In this document: positions 35,553 to 45,804 of the stretch, one piece after another
How the letters are laid out: each line of letters starts with the position of its first letter
Position numbering within the stretch: position 1 is the stretch's first letter
Origin: Longicatena caecimuris
GTDB taxonomy: Bacteria; Bacillota_I; Bacilli_A; Erysipelotrichales; Erysipelotrichaceae
DNA length: 64,000 bases
Reading direction: 5' to 3'
Assembly: GCF_004341945.1 (NCBI RefSeq)
Contig: NZ_SMBP01000008.1
Location: forward strand, 1-64,000
The notes under the pieces: model-generated
What the model was told of the DNA's origin: nothing
The model's input: only the letters and a program-made list of their open reading frames with translations
Databases searched by the model: none
Translations under genes and position numbers: made by a program

Positions 35553-36731
35553 ATGGAAAGAAAAGAGATTATGGAATTAATGCAAAATATTTTTACATCT
35601 AGTGAAGCAGCGGAATATTTGAATATTTCGACACAGAGATTAAATCAGCTTGTTCATGAAAAAAGAATTGATCCCATAAAAGTTAGTAAATCTGTTATGC
35701 TTTTTTTGAAAAGCGATTTGGAAAAACGTAAAATTGTAAATGTATCTAATAAAGCTAATCCCCAAAATGCAGATTGTTTTGATATAAACAACTCTTTTGT
35801 CCGTGATGCTATCCTTTATTATACAATTCAACAGTATTTCAATAACAACGATAAACGTACTTGCCAGTTTATAGAACAGATTCAAAAAGTTAATAATTTC
35901 GATTTTCATAGAGGACTGCCAATAAATATTCCTTTACTATCATCTCTTTTAAAAGTCAGTGAGAAAGATTTTTATAACAAATACACTAGAGTAAAAGAGA
36001 GTTTTCTATCATTGCCAAATGATGTTGTTCTTGTGAAAAAAGGTGATGACATTTATTCTAAGCTGCTTGCAGAAACTAAAGAAGCTGCACCCTATCTTTT
36101 TTTAAAGGGAAATGTTCATTTACTTGCTGAAAAATCAGTATGTGTTGTGGGAAGTAGGAATGCATCTTTGGATTCAATGGAAAAGACTGAAAGAATAGTT
36201 AAATCGTTAATTCAAAGAAACATTGTAGTCAATGCAGGTTTGGCAAAAGGAATTGATACTGCAACACACCGTTCGGCACTAAAATATGGAGGAAGAACGA
36301 TTGCAGTCATTGGTACTCCAATCAACCAGTATTATCCGAAAGAAAATAGAAATCTCCAGATGGAAATAGAAAAAAAGGGATTGGTTGTTTCTCAATTTCC
36401 ACCATGTAATGTTGTAAACAGATGGAATTTTCCTACCCGTAATGCAACGATGAGTGGTATATCATTGGCAACAATCATAATGGAAGCTGGTGAAACAAGT
36501 GGTGCTTTAAAACAAGCAGACTATGCCTTAAAACAAGGACGAGATGTGTTAATTCCCCAGTCTACTATTAATAATCCACTAATCAAATGGCCCACTAAAT
36601 ATGTTTTAAAAGGTGCGTTTGCATTTCGTACATTAAAAGAAGTTTTAGAAATTCTGAACAAAAATGAATTATTACTTGATCTATTCAATAAATCAGATAT
36701 GGAGGAAATCAGTGATGTGGAAATGGACTGA
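35553..36731 (+). CDS. HTH-DprA fusion, ShosA-like antitoxin candidate
   Basis: A 392-residue protein. Residues about 12-60 form an excisionase/MerR-like helix-turn-helix (FTSSEAAEYLNISTQRLNQL ... DPIKVSKSVMLF). A central region follows, then a DprA/Smf Rossmann domain from about 185, with VGSRN at 199-203, GLAKGIDTATH, AVIGTP, FPTRNATMSG and IMEAGETSGALKQADYAL. Ordinary DprA loads RecA during transformation. Here the HTH, the AT-rich island and a 17-base overlap with a phosphoribosyltransferase-like gene instead recall ShosTA, in which a DprA-like protein is the antitoxin. The HTH may make it its own repressor. ShosTA identity is inference from domains. Confidence 0.78.
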   Translation: MERKEIMELMQNIFTSSEAAEYLNISTQRLNQLVHEKRIDPIKVSKSVMLFLKSDLEKRKIVNVSNKANPQNADCFDINNSFVRDAILYYTIQQYFNNNDKRTCQFIEQIQKVNNFDFHRGLPINIPLLSSLLKVSEKDFYNKYTRVKESFLSLPNDVVLVKKGDDIYSKLLAETKEAAPYLFLKGNVHLLAEKSVCVVGSRNASLDSMEKTERIVKSLIQRNIVVNAGLAKGIDTATHRSALKYGGRTIAVIGTPINQYYPKENRNLQMEIEKKGLVVSQFPPCNVVNRWNFPTRNATMSGISLATIIMEAGETSGALKQADYALKQGRDVLIPQSTINNPLIKWPTKYVLKGAFAFRTLKEVLEILNKNELLLDLFNKSDMEEISDVEMD

Positions 36732-37947
36732 TGCAGATAACATTCAAGCAATCATTTTGGATATGGATTCTCTATGTCAAGATTATCTTGAATATCCATT
36801 TACATCTATATTGAAAGATGTCAAAGTGTTTAAGGTTAAAGATTTTTGGAATAACGATGTTGAAAAAACACAAGATACAATAGAGTACTTTGATATCTCC
36901 TCTTTGTTACAAGAAATATTAAGTATTGCTAAATGTGAATCCTATTCCTTGATTGCTATTAGCAGCAATGCTTTGTTTTTGAAAGAAATGATGCAAAATC
37001 ATATAGGTACTATTTTAGCTGGAGAATTAACCAAAGAGTTTCTAAAAAGTACCCCTGATTTCACATATACGGCATTAGATACTTTGGATCAAATTTTATT
37101 AAAGGAAAGAAAAGGTTATGGTGCTGAGGTTTTCGCAACATACAGTAAATCACGTAAAAAAATGTCATTATTGAAAAGTGAAACTATTGTTCAATTAGAA
37201 AATGGACAGCAAGAACCTTTGACACTATATTTTGGAGGTAGATATTATTCTCAAGGACATCAATATTTATTAGACGATCCACTTTCTGTATTAGTAAAGG
37301 AATTTAAAGATAATTATGTAGAGGTCATAGACTTGTTCTTTGATTTAGCAATAAATTTTATAAATAAAAAAGAGAAAATAGATATTCTTACGGCTATTCC
37401 ATTAAAACCTATTGAAATAAAAAACAAGCGTTTTGATAGATTCGCTTCACTTCATTTAAAAAGATGTACTAATAATCAATTGGAGCTTCAAAGCATCTTA
37501 AAGTGTAATAAAGATTTTTCTCAAAAAGGAAATAATCTATTTAACAGAAAAGAAATCGTTAAAGGAGCTTTTGAAGTTACAGAAAATATAGCTGGTAAAA
37601 GTATCTTACTTATGGATGATGTGTATTCTTCAGGTTCAACTTTTTTAGAAGTAGCAAAAACACTATATGCGGCAGGAGCGAAAAATGTAAGTGGTGTCTT
37701 ATTAGCTGTTAACCAATTAACAGAGTCAACTTCTATGTCTTATCATAGTCTTCTTTGTTCTTGCTGTGGGAAACCAATGACGTTAAAGATTAATCATAAA
37801 AACAAGCAGATGTTTTTTGGATGTACGGAATATCAAAAACATCTTTATGTTGACACCTCTATATCTATGCAACATGGATTACGTATGTTGTTAGATAATA
37901 ATAAATTGGAGATTACAGAAATTATAGATTTGGAAGATGAGTATTAG
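36715..37947 (+). CDS. HAD-like/phosphoribosyltransferase protein, ShosT-like toxin candidate
   Basis: Start at 36715, with GGAGG 9 bases upstream and inside the end of the DprA gene; the two genes overlap by 17 bases. The 410-residue protein begins with a HAD-like stretch (AIILDMDSL near 10-20, then LIAISSN), and holds a type I PRTase PRPP loop LLMDDVYSSGST at about 298-309 followed by AAGAKNVSGVLLAV. Near the C-terminus CSCCGKPM and FGC suggest a small metal-binding finger. PRTase-type proteins paired with DprA-like partners are toxins in ShosTA systems, probably acting on nucleotide metabolism. Substrate unknown. Confidence 0.75.
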   Translation: MWKWTDADNIQAIILDMDSLCQDYLEYPFTSILKDVKVFKVKDFWNNDVEKTQDTIEYFDISSLLQEILSIAKCESYSLIAISSNALFLKEMMQNHIGTILAGELTKEFLKSTPDFTYTALDTLDQILLKERKGYGAEVFATYSKSRKKMSLLKSETIVQLENGQQEPLTLYFGGRYYSQGHQYLLDDPLSVLVKEFKDNYVEVIDLFFDLAINFINKKEKIDILTAIPLKPIEIKNKRFDRFASLHLKRCTNNQLELQSILKCNKDFSQKGNNLFNRKEIVKGAFEVTENIAGKSILLMDDVYSSGSTFLEVAKTLYAAGAKNVSGVLLAVNQLTESTSMSYHSLLCSCCGKPMTLKINHKNKQMFFGCTEYQKHLYVDTSISMQHGLRMLLDNNKLEITEIIDLEDEY

Positions 37948-38086
37948 AAATTGCAATTATTTAAGTAAATTACAAAGAACTAAAATATAGTTATAAAATT
38001 GTAGGAAATAACCCCCTAAAGTGACCCCTTAAGTCTAGACCCCTAAAGATTTTGGATACCCAAATAATGATTTATAACGTTTACAT

Positions 38087-38118
38087 AGCCACTTGGTTTA
38101 ACTACAAAGTGGCTTTAT
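38087..38118 (+). terminator. terminator-like hairpin
   Basis: AGCCACTT / AAGTGGCT stem (8 bp) with a 12-base loop, followed by TTATT; it lies 140 bases after the PRTase gene, just before the next ribosome binding site. The T run is short. Confidence 0.5.
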
Positions 38119-38138
38119 TATGAAAGGAGCTGATATAC

Positions 38139-38270
38139 ATGAATAGAACAGAGATGTTTTTTTCTTATGAAGAAAAAGATTACGTATGTTCTACGCAATC
38201 TAGTGAAAAGTATTGGCTGATGCAGATGGCACTAGATGAACAGGGAAGTGGTTTATGTGATATCCCTTAA
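38139..38270 (+). CDS. small 43-residue protein, part of the mobile element
   Basis: ATG at 38139 follows AAAGGAG by 10 bases. The product starts [17 protein letters not shown] and ends GSGLCDIP. I do not recognise its function. A broken piece of the same gene is present at 30834-30878 in front of the TOPRIM pseudogene. Its last 18 bases overlap the convergent collagen-like gene, so this may be a truncated form and the right edge of the island. Confidence 0.6.
   Translation: MNRTEMFFSYEEKDYVCSTQSSEKYWLMQMALDEQGSGLCDIP
38158..38202. repeat. 45-bp direct repeat, right copy
   Basis: 43 of 45 positions identical to 30834-30878 in the same orientation. It lies inside the small gene 38139-38270. 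The two copies enclose the AT-rich island. Confidence 0.85.
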
Positions 38271-39101
38271 TTTAATAATCGTCAATGTTAAAGTACCCTC
38301 GGTAGCTCTTGCATTGGCGTTAAACGTAAGGAAGAAATCACTTGCAGAAATCATACGTATGATAAAGGTGTTAGAGCCATAGGCACTTGTATTATCAGCG
38401 GCATTCATAAAATAAATGGCCGTTTCAATATGGGGAGCACCATTATAGTATGGTGTTATCTGCATATAGCCTTGTGGATTTAACAGGGCAGATACGTGAT
38501 AGGATATGACATAATAACCGGGTTCTATCACAAGATTTGTATCGGAAATTTGGCGAATCTGACCAGTGTCATCTTCCGTAAGTGTGCCAAAAGGGATGCG
38601 TGTGGCATTGGTGAAGCTGGCAGCAAAAGTGATGAAGCTGGCAAATGCAATTTCAGGCAGTATACCCGGCAAGCCTTGTGGAATGCCAAATTCTAAGGCG
38701 ATGCCATCTGGAGTTATGCTGGAAGTAACACTTGCTAAAGAGCCAGGTGCTAAAGTTGTTGTACCAATCACTTCAACTTGAGGCAAAGGCCCTGTCGCGC
38801 CTGTTTCTCCTATAGGTCCGGTAGCTCCGGTATTTCCAATAGGTCCGGTTGCACCGGTAGGTCCAGTAGCTCCGGTGTTTCCAATAGGTCCGGTTGCACC
38901 AATAGGTCCAGTAGCTCCGATGTTTCCAATAGGTCCGGTTGCACCAGTAGGCCCAGTAGCTCCGGTATTTCCAATAGGCCCAGTTGCACCAGTAGGCCCA
39001 GTCGCACCGGTCGCACCGGTTGGTCCTATAGGAGGGATTCCATCATCACAACAGCAAGGACACGGCGGACAACATTCGCAATTCCAATTTGTGTATTTCA
39101 T
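38253..39101 (-). CDS. collagen-like protein with BclA/C1q-like C-terminal domain
   Basis: A 282-residue protein after GGAGGTAAAGT. The first 20 residues are Cys-rich ([14 protein letters not shown]). Residues about 25-110 are perfect Gly-X-Y triplets, mostly GATGPTG and [10 protein letters not shown], with Thr in place of hydroxyproline. The last 135 residues form a beta-rich domain ([20 protein letters not shown] ... TLTLTIIKL) like the C-terminal trimerising domain of BclA exosporium glycoproteins. The Thr residues are likely O-glycosylation sites. A sigmaK-like promoter lies upstream, suggesting expression late in sporulation. It should form a trimeric surface filament. Confidence 0.88.
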   Translation of the reverse strand: MKYTNWNCECCPPCPCCCDDGIPPIGPTGATGATGPTGATGPIGNTGATGPTGATGPIGNIGATGPIGATGPIGNTGATGPTGATGPIGNTGATGPIGETGATGPLPQVEVIGTTTLAPGSLASVTSSITPDGIALEFGIPQGLPGILPEIAFASFITFAASFTNATRIPFGTLTEDDTGQIRQISDTNLVIEPGYYVISYHVSALLNPQGYMQITPYYNGAPHIETAIYFMNAADNTSAYGSNTFIIRMISASDFFLTFNANARATEGTLTLTIIKLRDIT

Positions 39102-39120
39102 ACTTTACCTCCATTCTTGT

Positions 39121-39147
39121 TATTTTATGAGCATTATTTATATTAGT
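39121..39147 (-). promoter_or_regulatory. sigmaK-like promoter of the collagen-like gene
   Basis: On the minus strand AC, 16 bases, then CATAAAATA matches the sigmaK pattern AC-N16-CATANNNTA. It places the start about 14 bases before the coding sequence, with the ribosome binding site right after it. Confidence 0.45.
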
Positions 39148-39456
39148 TACGGCTATGATGCAGGAGTATAAAATAAGGCATATCATATAAGGATATTAGT
39201 GTTTAAGATTATCATATTTTTTCAGACACATGCTAATAATGGTAAGGTATATTTGAAAGATTTTAGATATGTGCATAGGCTGTATATTTACCACCATATG
39301 TTTATAAGCCACTTCCTCTTTCACCTGTTTTAACGGTATTGTTGTTTTGATGATTCTACATAAAATCGGATAAATAAAACATCCTGAATGTAAAAAAAAT
39401 GTAAGCATCTTGAACATGAAGGAAGATATGGGTTTCTCATAATCGTGCACTATTCA
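39148..39456. other. intergenic stretch without a convincing gene
   Basis: A minus-strand frame of 84 codons (39196-39450) opens with GTG, has no ribosome binding site and has no recognisable features, so I do not call it. Nothing else is seen. Confidence 0.4.
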
Positions 39457-39485
39457 TTGCGTAATAGCAATTAAGATGGCATAAT
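39457..39485 (+). promoter_or_regulatory. promoter of the epimerase gene
   Basis: TTGCGT (39457-39462), 17-base spacer and CATAAT (39480-39485), with TGG directly before the -10 as an extended element. Confidence 0.6.
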
Positions 39486-39531
39486 GATATGGAAATACAC
39501 GGCTTAAAAAGCTATCGGTTGGGAGGATTGC

Positions 39532-40431
39532 ATGAAAAAAGTGCTTATAACTGGTGGAACAGTATTTGTAAGCAGATATATTGCAGAGTATTATGTTAAG
39601 AAGCATTATGATGTATATGTATTAAATCGTAATAGCAAAAAGCAATCAAAAGGGGTAAAGCTGATCCAGGCAGACAGACATAATTTAGGAAATCTTCTTC
39701 GCGATTTTCATTTTGATGTTGTGATTGATACAGCATATACTTCTGATGATGTCGAAAAGTTATTAGCTGCATTAGACAGTTATGAAGATTATATTTTGAT
39801 CAGCTCAAGTGCTGTATATCCTGAAAATCTTTCACAGCCTTTTAAAGAAGATTCTCCAGTAGGGCTTAATAACTATTGGGGGAAATACGGAATTGATAAA
39901 ATTGAAGCAGAAACGGCTTTATTGAAAAGAAATCCCAATGCCTATATCCTTAGACCACCTTATTTATATGGGCAAATGAACAATGTATATAGAGAAGCTT
40001 TTGTATTTGAATGTGCGTTGGCAGATAGGAAGTTTTATTTACCAAAAGATGGGGAAATGAAGTTACAGTTTTTTCATATTCATGATCTATGCCGATTTAT
40101 AGATATACTTTTGAAACAAAAACCGGCTCAACATATTTTTAATGTAGGAAATAAAGATACTATATCAATTCGGGAATGGGTTGCCCTTTGTTATCATGTT
40201 GTTGGAAAACAAGCCGCATATGAATATGTGTATGGGGAAATAGAACAAAGAAACTATTTTTGTTTCTATGATTATGAATATTATCTGGATGTTTCTGAAC
40301 AATATAAGCTTATGCATGATGTAAAACCGATATCTGTAGGATTAAGAGAGGCATTTGATTGGTATAAAGGAAATGTAGAAAAAGTGAATAGAAAGCCTTA
40401 TTTAGATTATATTGATAAGAATATACGATAA
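39532..40431 (+). CDS. NAD-dependent epimerase/dehydratase (extended SDR)
   Basis: A 299-residue protein preceded by GGGAGG. The N-terminus KKVLITGGTVFVSRYIAEYY carries the glycine-rich NAD(P)-binding turn (GGTVFVSR, with Ser at the third usual Gly), and SSSAVYP with YGIDK provides the Ser and the YxxxK catalytic pair. It probably changes a nucleotide sugar, but this subgroup also contains RNA-binding and reductase-like proteins, so the substrate is open. Single gene with its own promoter, between a collagen-like gene and asrCBA. Confidence 0.88.
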   Translation: MKKVLITGGTVFVSRYIAEYYVKKHYDVYVLNRNSKKQSKGVKLIQADRHNLGNLLRDFHFDVVIDTAYTSDDVEKLLAALDSYEDYILISSSAVYPENLSQPFKEDSPVGLNNYWGKYGIDKIEAETALLKRNPNAYILRPPYLYGQMNNVYREAFVFECALADRKFYLPKDGEMKLQFFHIHDLCRFIDILLKQKPAQHIFNVGNKDTISIREWVALCYHVVGKQAAYEYVYGEIEQRNYFCFYDYEYYLDVSEQYKLMHDVKPISVGLREAFDWYKGNVEKVNRKPYLDYIDKNIR

Positions 40432-40599
40432 ACAAGTCCCATCTGCTGAACAAAAAATCAGAACTTATAGAGGGGTTCAAGTAAAACCAATATGTAATGA
40501 TGTGTTTGTATAACGATGAGGAAATGAGCAAGATTTAAGAAATGGTGAATGATACATGACCATTTGTAAAAGAACTTTTTTAGGTAGGAGGAATTACCA

Positions 40600-40677
40600 A
40601 TGCTAGATTTTTTCGAAGCATTAACAAGTGAGAGTAAAAACACAAAAAAGAGGCCGTTTTCATGGCCTCTTTTATAA
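40600..40677 (+). CDS. possible 25-residue peptide ending in a terminator
   Basis: TAGGAGG lies 8 bases before an ATG; the frame MLDFFEALTSESKNTKKRPF continues five codons further and stops inside the hairpin at 40644-40674. The ribosome binding site is strong, but no related peptide is known to me. It may be a remnant of a longer gene. Confidence 0.3.
   Translation: MLDFFEALTSESKNTKKRPFSWPLL
40644..40676. terminator. bidirectional terminator
   Basis: AAAAGAGGCC-gttttcat-GGCCTCTTTT is a perfect 10-bp stem with A and T runs on each side. It ends the asr operon from the right and any transcript from the left. Confidence 0.85.
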
Positions 40678-40699
40678 TATTTCCCCTCCAAGCAATTTT

Positions 40700-41704
40700 T
40701 TATTTTACTGGTTTTACATGTATTCTGCCGCGATATTCTGTTTCGGCAAAATAGACATTTTCCGCAATGCGTGCTTCCGGATTTAACGTAACATTTTTAA
40801 GCATCATTTCTTTGAATTTCTCATAACCTGCCATATCCAATAGATGACCGCCATGCAGATAACGTGGCTGACCTTTTAAGACATCTGCAGAGAACGCTTG
40901 CCAGTTTTTAATGATAGCAAGCACAGCTTCTTCACTTAAGAAGTCCGCAAATGTTTTTCCCATCCTTGGATATTGTTTCCCCGTTCTGCCGCCAATCAAA
41001 ATACGATAGAATGGTTTTGGACTTCTGCGCATGGCATTGGTAGGACAAACTAACGTACATTCACCACAGCCAACACAACAACAAGCATCCTTTTCTATGC
41101 GATTGTTTACCATGCTCAAAACTCTGGTCGCATGAGATTCACAGGCTTTGACACAACTGCCACAACCGATACATAAATCAGGATCATAAATGGGTTTAGT
41201 TAAGCCGACAATCCCAAAGTCATTAAAATGTCCCTTGGCACAATCATTTGGACAGCCAGCAACCGCTACTTTGATATGATAGTGGCTAGGAAAGACTTCC
41301 TTTTCAATCTTCTTAGCTATTTCCTGCGTGTTAATATTTGCTTTAATACAATGAATACCGCCGATACACGCCATGATGTTTCGCGCGCCGATCGTCGGAT
41401 ATCCGGCAGACGTATCCATGTCCACACCACATTGTGCCACCTCGATATCTTCTAAGTAATCCTTTAATTCTTTATTTACTTTATCAATATTTTCATATTT
41501 AATGCCGGGAATCGCAAAACATTGACGAGATCCAAAATGGAAGGTGCCATCCCCATAAGTTGTCGCAAGATGCTGTACAAAGTCTAAATATTTAGCCTCG
41601 ATAAGGCCGGCAGGGACACGCATTTGTAACATATATTCACCTTTTACTTTTGATTGACGGAAACAGTTGGTACGCAAGGCACCAATATTCATATCTTTAG
41701 CCAT
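40700..41704 (-). CDS. asrC: anaerobic sulfite reductase subunit C
   Basis: A 334-residue protein starting after AAGGAGG. It holds the siroheme/[4Fe-4S] sulfite reductase fold: MRVPAGLIEAKYLDFVQHLA, a conserved FGSRQCFAIPG, ACIGGIHC and CPNDCAKGHFNDFG for the cofactor cysteines, with two ferredoxin-like clusters inserted (CIGCGSCVKACESHA and CVGCGECTLVCPTNA). It reduces sulfite to sulfide with electrons from AsrA and AsrB. Last gene of asrABC. The pathway serves anaerobic sulfite respiration or disposal. Confidence 0.96.
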   Translation of the reverse strand: MAKDMNIGALRTNCFRQSKVKGEYMLQMRVPAGLIEAKYLDFVQHLATTYGDGTFHFGSRQCFAIPGIKYENIDKVNKELKDYLEDIEVAQCGVDMDTSAGYPTIGARNIMACIGGIHCIKANINTQEIAKKIEKEVFPSHYHIKVAVAGCPNDCAKGHFNDFGIVGLTKPIYDPDLCIGCGSCVKACESHATRVLSMVNNRIEKDACCCVGCGECTLVCPTNAMRRSPKPFYRILIGGRTGKQYPRMGKTFADFLSEEAVLAIIKNWQAFSADVLKGQPRYLHGGHLLDMAGYEKFKEMMLKNVTLNPEARIAENVYFAETEYRGRIHVKPVK

Positions 41705-41719
41705 TATAACGTTACCTCC

Positions 41720-42520
41720 TTAATCCATCAATGTCTTCGCCTTGGTATAAGGGAAGACAGGACCTTCCAGGCAGACATAAGTTTCATTAATCTTACAGTG
41801 ACCGCATTTACCTAAAGCGCAGGACATTTTACGTTCAAAGGATACGTAGATGTGCTCTTCTTGAACACCATATTTCATACATTCCTGAGCTGTAAATTTC
41901 ATCATGACTGGCGGGCCGACAATGATGACGGCATAATCTTCGCCCCATTCCTGAAAAGGTATATCTTTTACATAATTCATCGCAAAGCCTTCTTTAAATC
42001 CCTCTTTTTGCCCATTATCTAATGTTAGGGTAGTATGAAAATGGGGTGCATTGACAAAGGCTTTTAAATCATTTTCAAATAAAGTGTGAGAAGGATCACG
42101 AAATCCGGCAATGGCATATACATCCTTACAATCCTGTGGATGATGAAGGAAGTGTTTTAGCGTACTACGGACAGGGGCAACACCGGTTCCACCGGCAATT
42201 ACCACAACATGTTTATTTTTAAATGATTCTAATGGAAACCCATTGCCATAAGGACCGCGAATATATAAATCATCCCCAGGTGCTAAATCGAAGATGACGT
42301 TTGTTAACTTTCCCACGCGGCGAATTGTAAATTCTACCGTGGAATCAGTAAAACTACTTACGGAAATAGGAGCTTCGCCAATTTTTGGCAAAGAGATTTC
42401 AAAGAATTGTCCGTGCCGTATCGAGGCATTTGGGAATTCTACTACAAATGTAGATTCTAAATCCGTTTCTTCTATGATATCTAAAATACGATGTTTTTCA
42501 GGTAACCAGGGGTTATTCAT
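41720..42520 (-). CDS. asrB: anaerobic sulfite reductase subunit B
   Basis: A 266-residue flavoprotein of the ferredoxin-reductase type: FAD-binding barrel (about 1-100), NAD(P)-binding GGTGVAPVRSTLKH (about 110-123) and a C-terminal [2Fe-2S] motif CALGKCGHCKINETYVC, as in dihydroorotate dehydrogenase electron-transfer subunits. It passes electrons from NAD(P)H to AsrA/AsrC. The start follows AGGAGG and overlaps the end of asrA by 8 bases. Confidence 0.96.
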   Translation of the reverse strand: MNNPWLPEKHRILDIIEETDLESTFVVEFPNASIRHGQFFEISLPKIGEAPISVSSFTDSTVEFTIRRVGKLTNVIFDLAPGDDLYIRGPYGNGFPLESFKNKHVVVIAGGTGVAPVRSTLKHFLHHPQDCKDVYAIAGFRDPSHTLFENDLKAFVNAPHFHTTLTLDNGQKEGFKEGFAMNYVKDIPFQEWGEDYAVIIVGPPVMMKFTAQECMKYGVQEEHIYVSFERKMSCALGKCGHCKINETYVCLEGPVFPYTKAKTLMD

Positions 42521-43559
42521 CTGCCTTTGCCTCCTTTCTTGCTTCTACTTCCTCATACAAGCGATTTATGATATGCGTAAATGAAATATATTCCGGACAG
42601 ATATCATCACAGCGACCGCAGCCGACACACATCTGATAATCGGTTTTAAAACGTTTCTGAAAGTCATAAACCTTATGCATTGTCTTAAATCGCATACGAT
42701 CTTGATAATCGTCACGGAAAGCATGCCCGCCGTTTACTGTGGTGAATCCATCATTCATACAGCCGGTCCAGGTCCGTCTGCGCTCACCGCTTTTTCCATT
42801 TTCCGTATAAGTCGTGTCAATGGTATTGAAGCAAGAACAGGTGATGCATACGGAATTACATGCGCCACAGCCAATACAGCGTGTCTGATAATCCTTCCAC
42901 ATGTCGAAAGCATAGATGTCCGCTACCATGTCTTCCGTTATCTTTGGAACATGAATAACGGTTTCATTCTTTTTCACAAATGCTGGCTGATAGGTTGTTT
43001 TCGGATATGTGTTAAAAATAGATGTAAATTGATCACTCTTACATTCTACCAAGACACGTCCTTCTTCTTCATAAGGGCGTATAGCTAAATCATAATCATC
43101 TGTTTTATTTGTACCCATGCTGCAGCAAGCACAAGATTCCCAGCCTTCTTCCGGACATTCCATCAAGATAAAATGAACCTTATCACGCATACGCTTATAA
43201 TAAGGATCTACTTCATTGCCATTTTCTAAGAATATCTTATCCAGACGTTTTATACCGTGAATATCACAAGAACGGGCAAAAATCAGCAGATCTTTATCAA
43301 AAATCTGACTTTCCATAAAGCCATATTCAGTGAAATGAAATAATGTCTGATTGATTGGATAGAAGACTTCCTTTGGCGAATATTGACTGCGCTCATTCCA
43401 TTCAATCTCTTCAAGACTACGGATTTCTTTATACCGAATAATATCTGTATTGCAATATCTTCCGGCATTTTTTAATCGTTTTGGTGCATAAATCTTATAA
43501 TGCAGCCTGAGTGAATCAAATACATGATTCATCTCTTCGTATGTCAATTCATACGACAT
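42513..43559 (-). CDS. asrA: anaerobic sulfite reductase subunit A
   Basis: The ATG at 43559 (MSYELTYEE) follows AAGGAGGT; an ATG six codons earlier overlaps that ribosome binding site. The 348-residue protein carries two [4Fe-4S] ferredoxin motifs: CIGCGACNSVCITCSC and CVGCGRCDDICPEY, as in AsrA and the HydG-like electron carriers of Bacillota. It moves electrons to the catalytic subunit. First gene of the operon; no convincing promoter was fixed upstream. Confidence 0.95.
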   Translation of the reverse strand: MSYELTYEEMNHVFDSLRLHYKIYAPKRLKNAGRYCNTDIIRYKEIRSLEEIEWNERSQYSPKEVFYPINQTLFHFTEYGFMESQIFDKDLLIFARSCDIHGIKRLDKIFLENGNEVDPYYKRMRDKVHFILMECPEEGWESCACCSMGTNKTDDYDLAIRPYEEEGRVLVECKSDQFTSIFNTYPKTTYQPAFVKKNETVIHVPKITEDMVADIYAFDMWKDYQTRCIGCGACNSVCITCSCFNTIDTTYTENGKSGERRRTWTGCMNDGFTTVNGGHAFRDDYQDRMRFKTMHKVYDFQKRFKTDYQMCVGCGRCDDICPEYISFTHIINRLYEEVEARKEAKADE

Positions 43560-43833
43560 GGTAACTACCTCCTTCATCCTTGTACATAAGAGTCATTGTA
43601 GGATATTCATCTTTGACTTCCATTATGTATGTCATAACTGATTTCATTGTAAACCCTTAAAAAATTTTTTTGAATAGGAGGAACGGTTTTTCAAAAATTC
43701 TAATAGATACATAAATATTTCTTATCGTTAGTACCAGAATGTTTTGAAAGGGCAAAAGATAAGGAGGATGGGAAAGTGAAAAGATCAAGAATAGAAGCTT
43801 TGAAAATGTGAAGAAGTTTCTATAAATGACAAA
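43560..43833. other. intergenic region between asrA and a convergent-side hairpin
   Basis: It must hold the asr promoter; a minus-strand TACAAT lies about 40 bases before asrA without a clear -35. A plus-strand AAGGAGG near 43761 is followed by an 11-codon frame only, which I do not call. Confidence 0.3.
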
Positions 43834-43856
43834 AGCCACCGTTATTGGTGGCTAAT
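43834..43856 (-). terminator. terminator of the large collagen-like gene
   Basis: On the minus strand AGCCACC-aataac-GGTGGCT is followed by TTTTG. Seven-base GC-rich stem 27 bases past the stop codon. Confidence 0.7.
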
Positions 43857-43879
43857 GAAATACATATGGGGATGGTATA

Positions 43880-45436
<1,557 letters not shown>

Positions 45437-45734
45437 TTTATCACCTCGCCGCATGGATTTTGAATATCCGTCGTATCCTATGCGCTTACTTGCAAAATGG
45501 CATAAGCAAGTGCCTAGTTTAGAAGGATATCAATGAAAACGTGAGATACAACTATGTTTTGCTGTATCAGACAACTGTAAAAAAGGCTTTTCATTACGCG
45601 CGTTACTTGTGGAAAAGGCATTTTCTTATAATGAAGTTTCACCTCTTTTCTTTTTATCCAACGTATACTATGCAAAACAGGAAATGTTATATGGTGTATC
45701 TTATCAGGGATGTCTGTTACTTTTCCAAATAACC
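45437..45734. other. upstream region of the large collagen-like gene
   Basis: On the minus strand CATAGGATA (45482-45474) matches a sigmaK -10 (CATANNNTA), but the AC of a sigmaK -35 is not at the right place. An inverted repeat ACTTGC/GCAAGT (45487-45510) lies just upstream. No gene is seen to 45734. Confidence 0.35.
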
Positions 45735-45778
45735 ATAAAAAAAGCCATTTGTTTACAAGAGAATATAGAAACAAATGA
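45735..45778 (-). terminator. possible terminator or attenuator hairpin
   Basis: CATTTGTTT and AAACAAATG form a perfect 9-bp stem, with GCTTTTTTTA after it on the minus strand. It lies 27 bases past the stop of the ABC permease gene, in the right direction to end that operon. Confidence 0.7.
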
Positions 45779-45804
45779 CTTTGGTTATGATTTATAATAT
45801 TTTT

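Noticed and set aside
35553-36731. DprA-like protein as the housekeeping competence DprA
   Set aside because: It has an added HTH, lies in a foreign AT-rich island, overlaps a PRTase gene, and is not next to topA or rnhB as usual for dprA.
38800-39040. Regular short repeats considered as a CRISPR array
   Set aside because: The period is that of 9-base Gly-X-Y codons in a coding frame; there are no unique spacers of constant length.
38778-39171. Plus-strand frames opposite the smaller collagen-like gene
   Set aside because: Same repeat artefact; no ribosome binding site or non-repeat domain.
39196-39450. Minus-strand frame of 84 codons in the gap before the epimerase gene
   Set aside because: GTG start without a ribosome binding site, and no recognisable feature.
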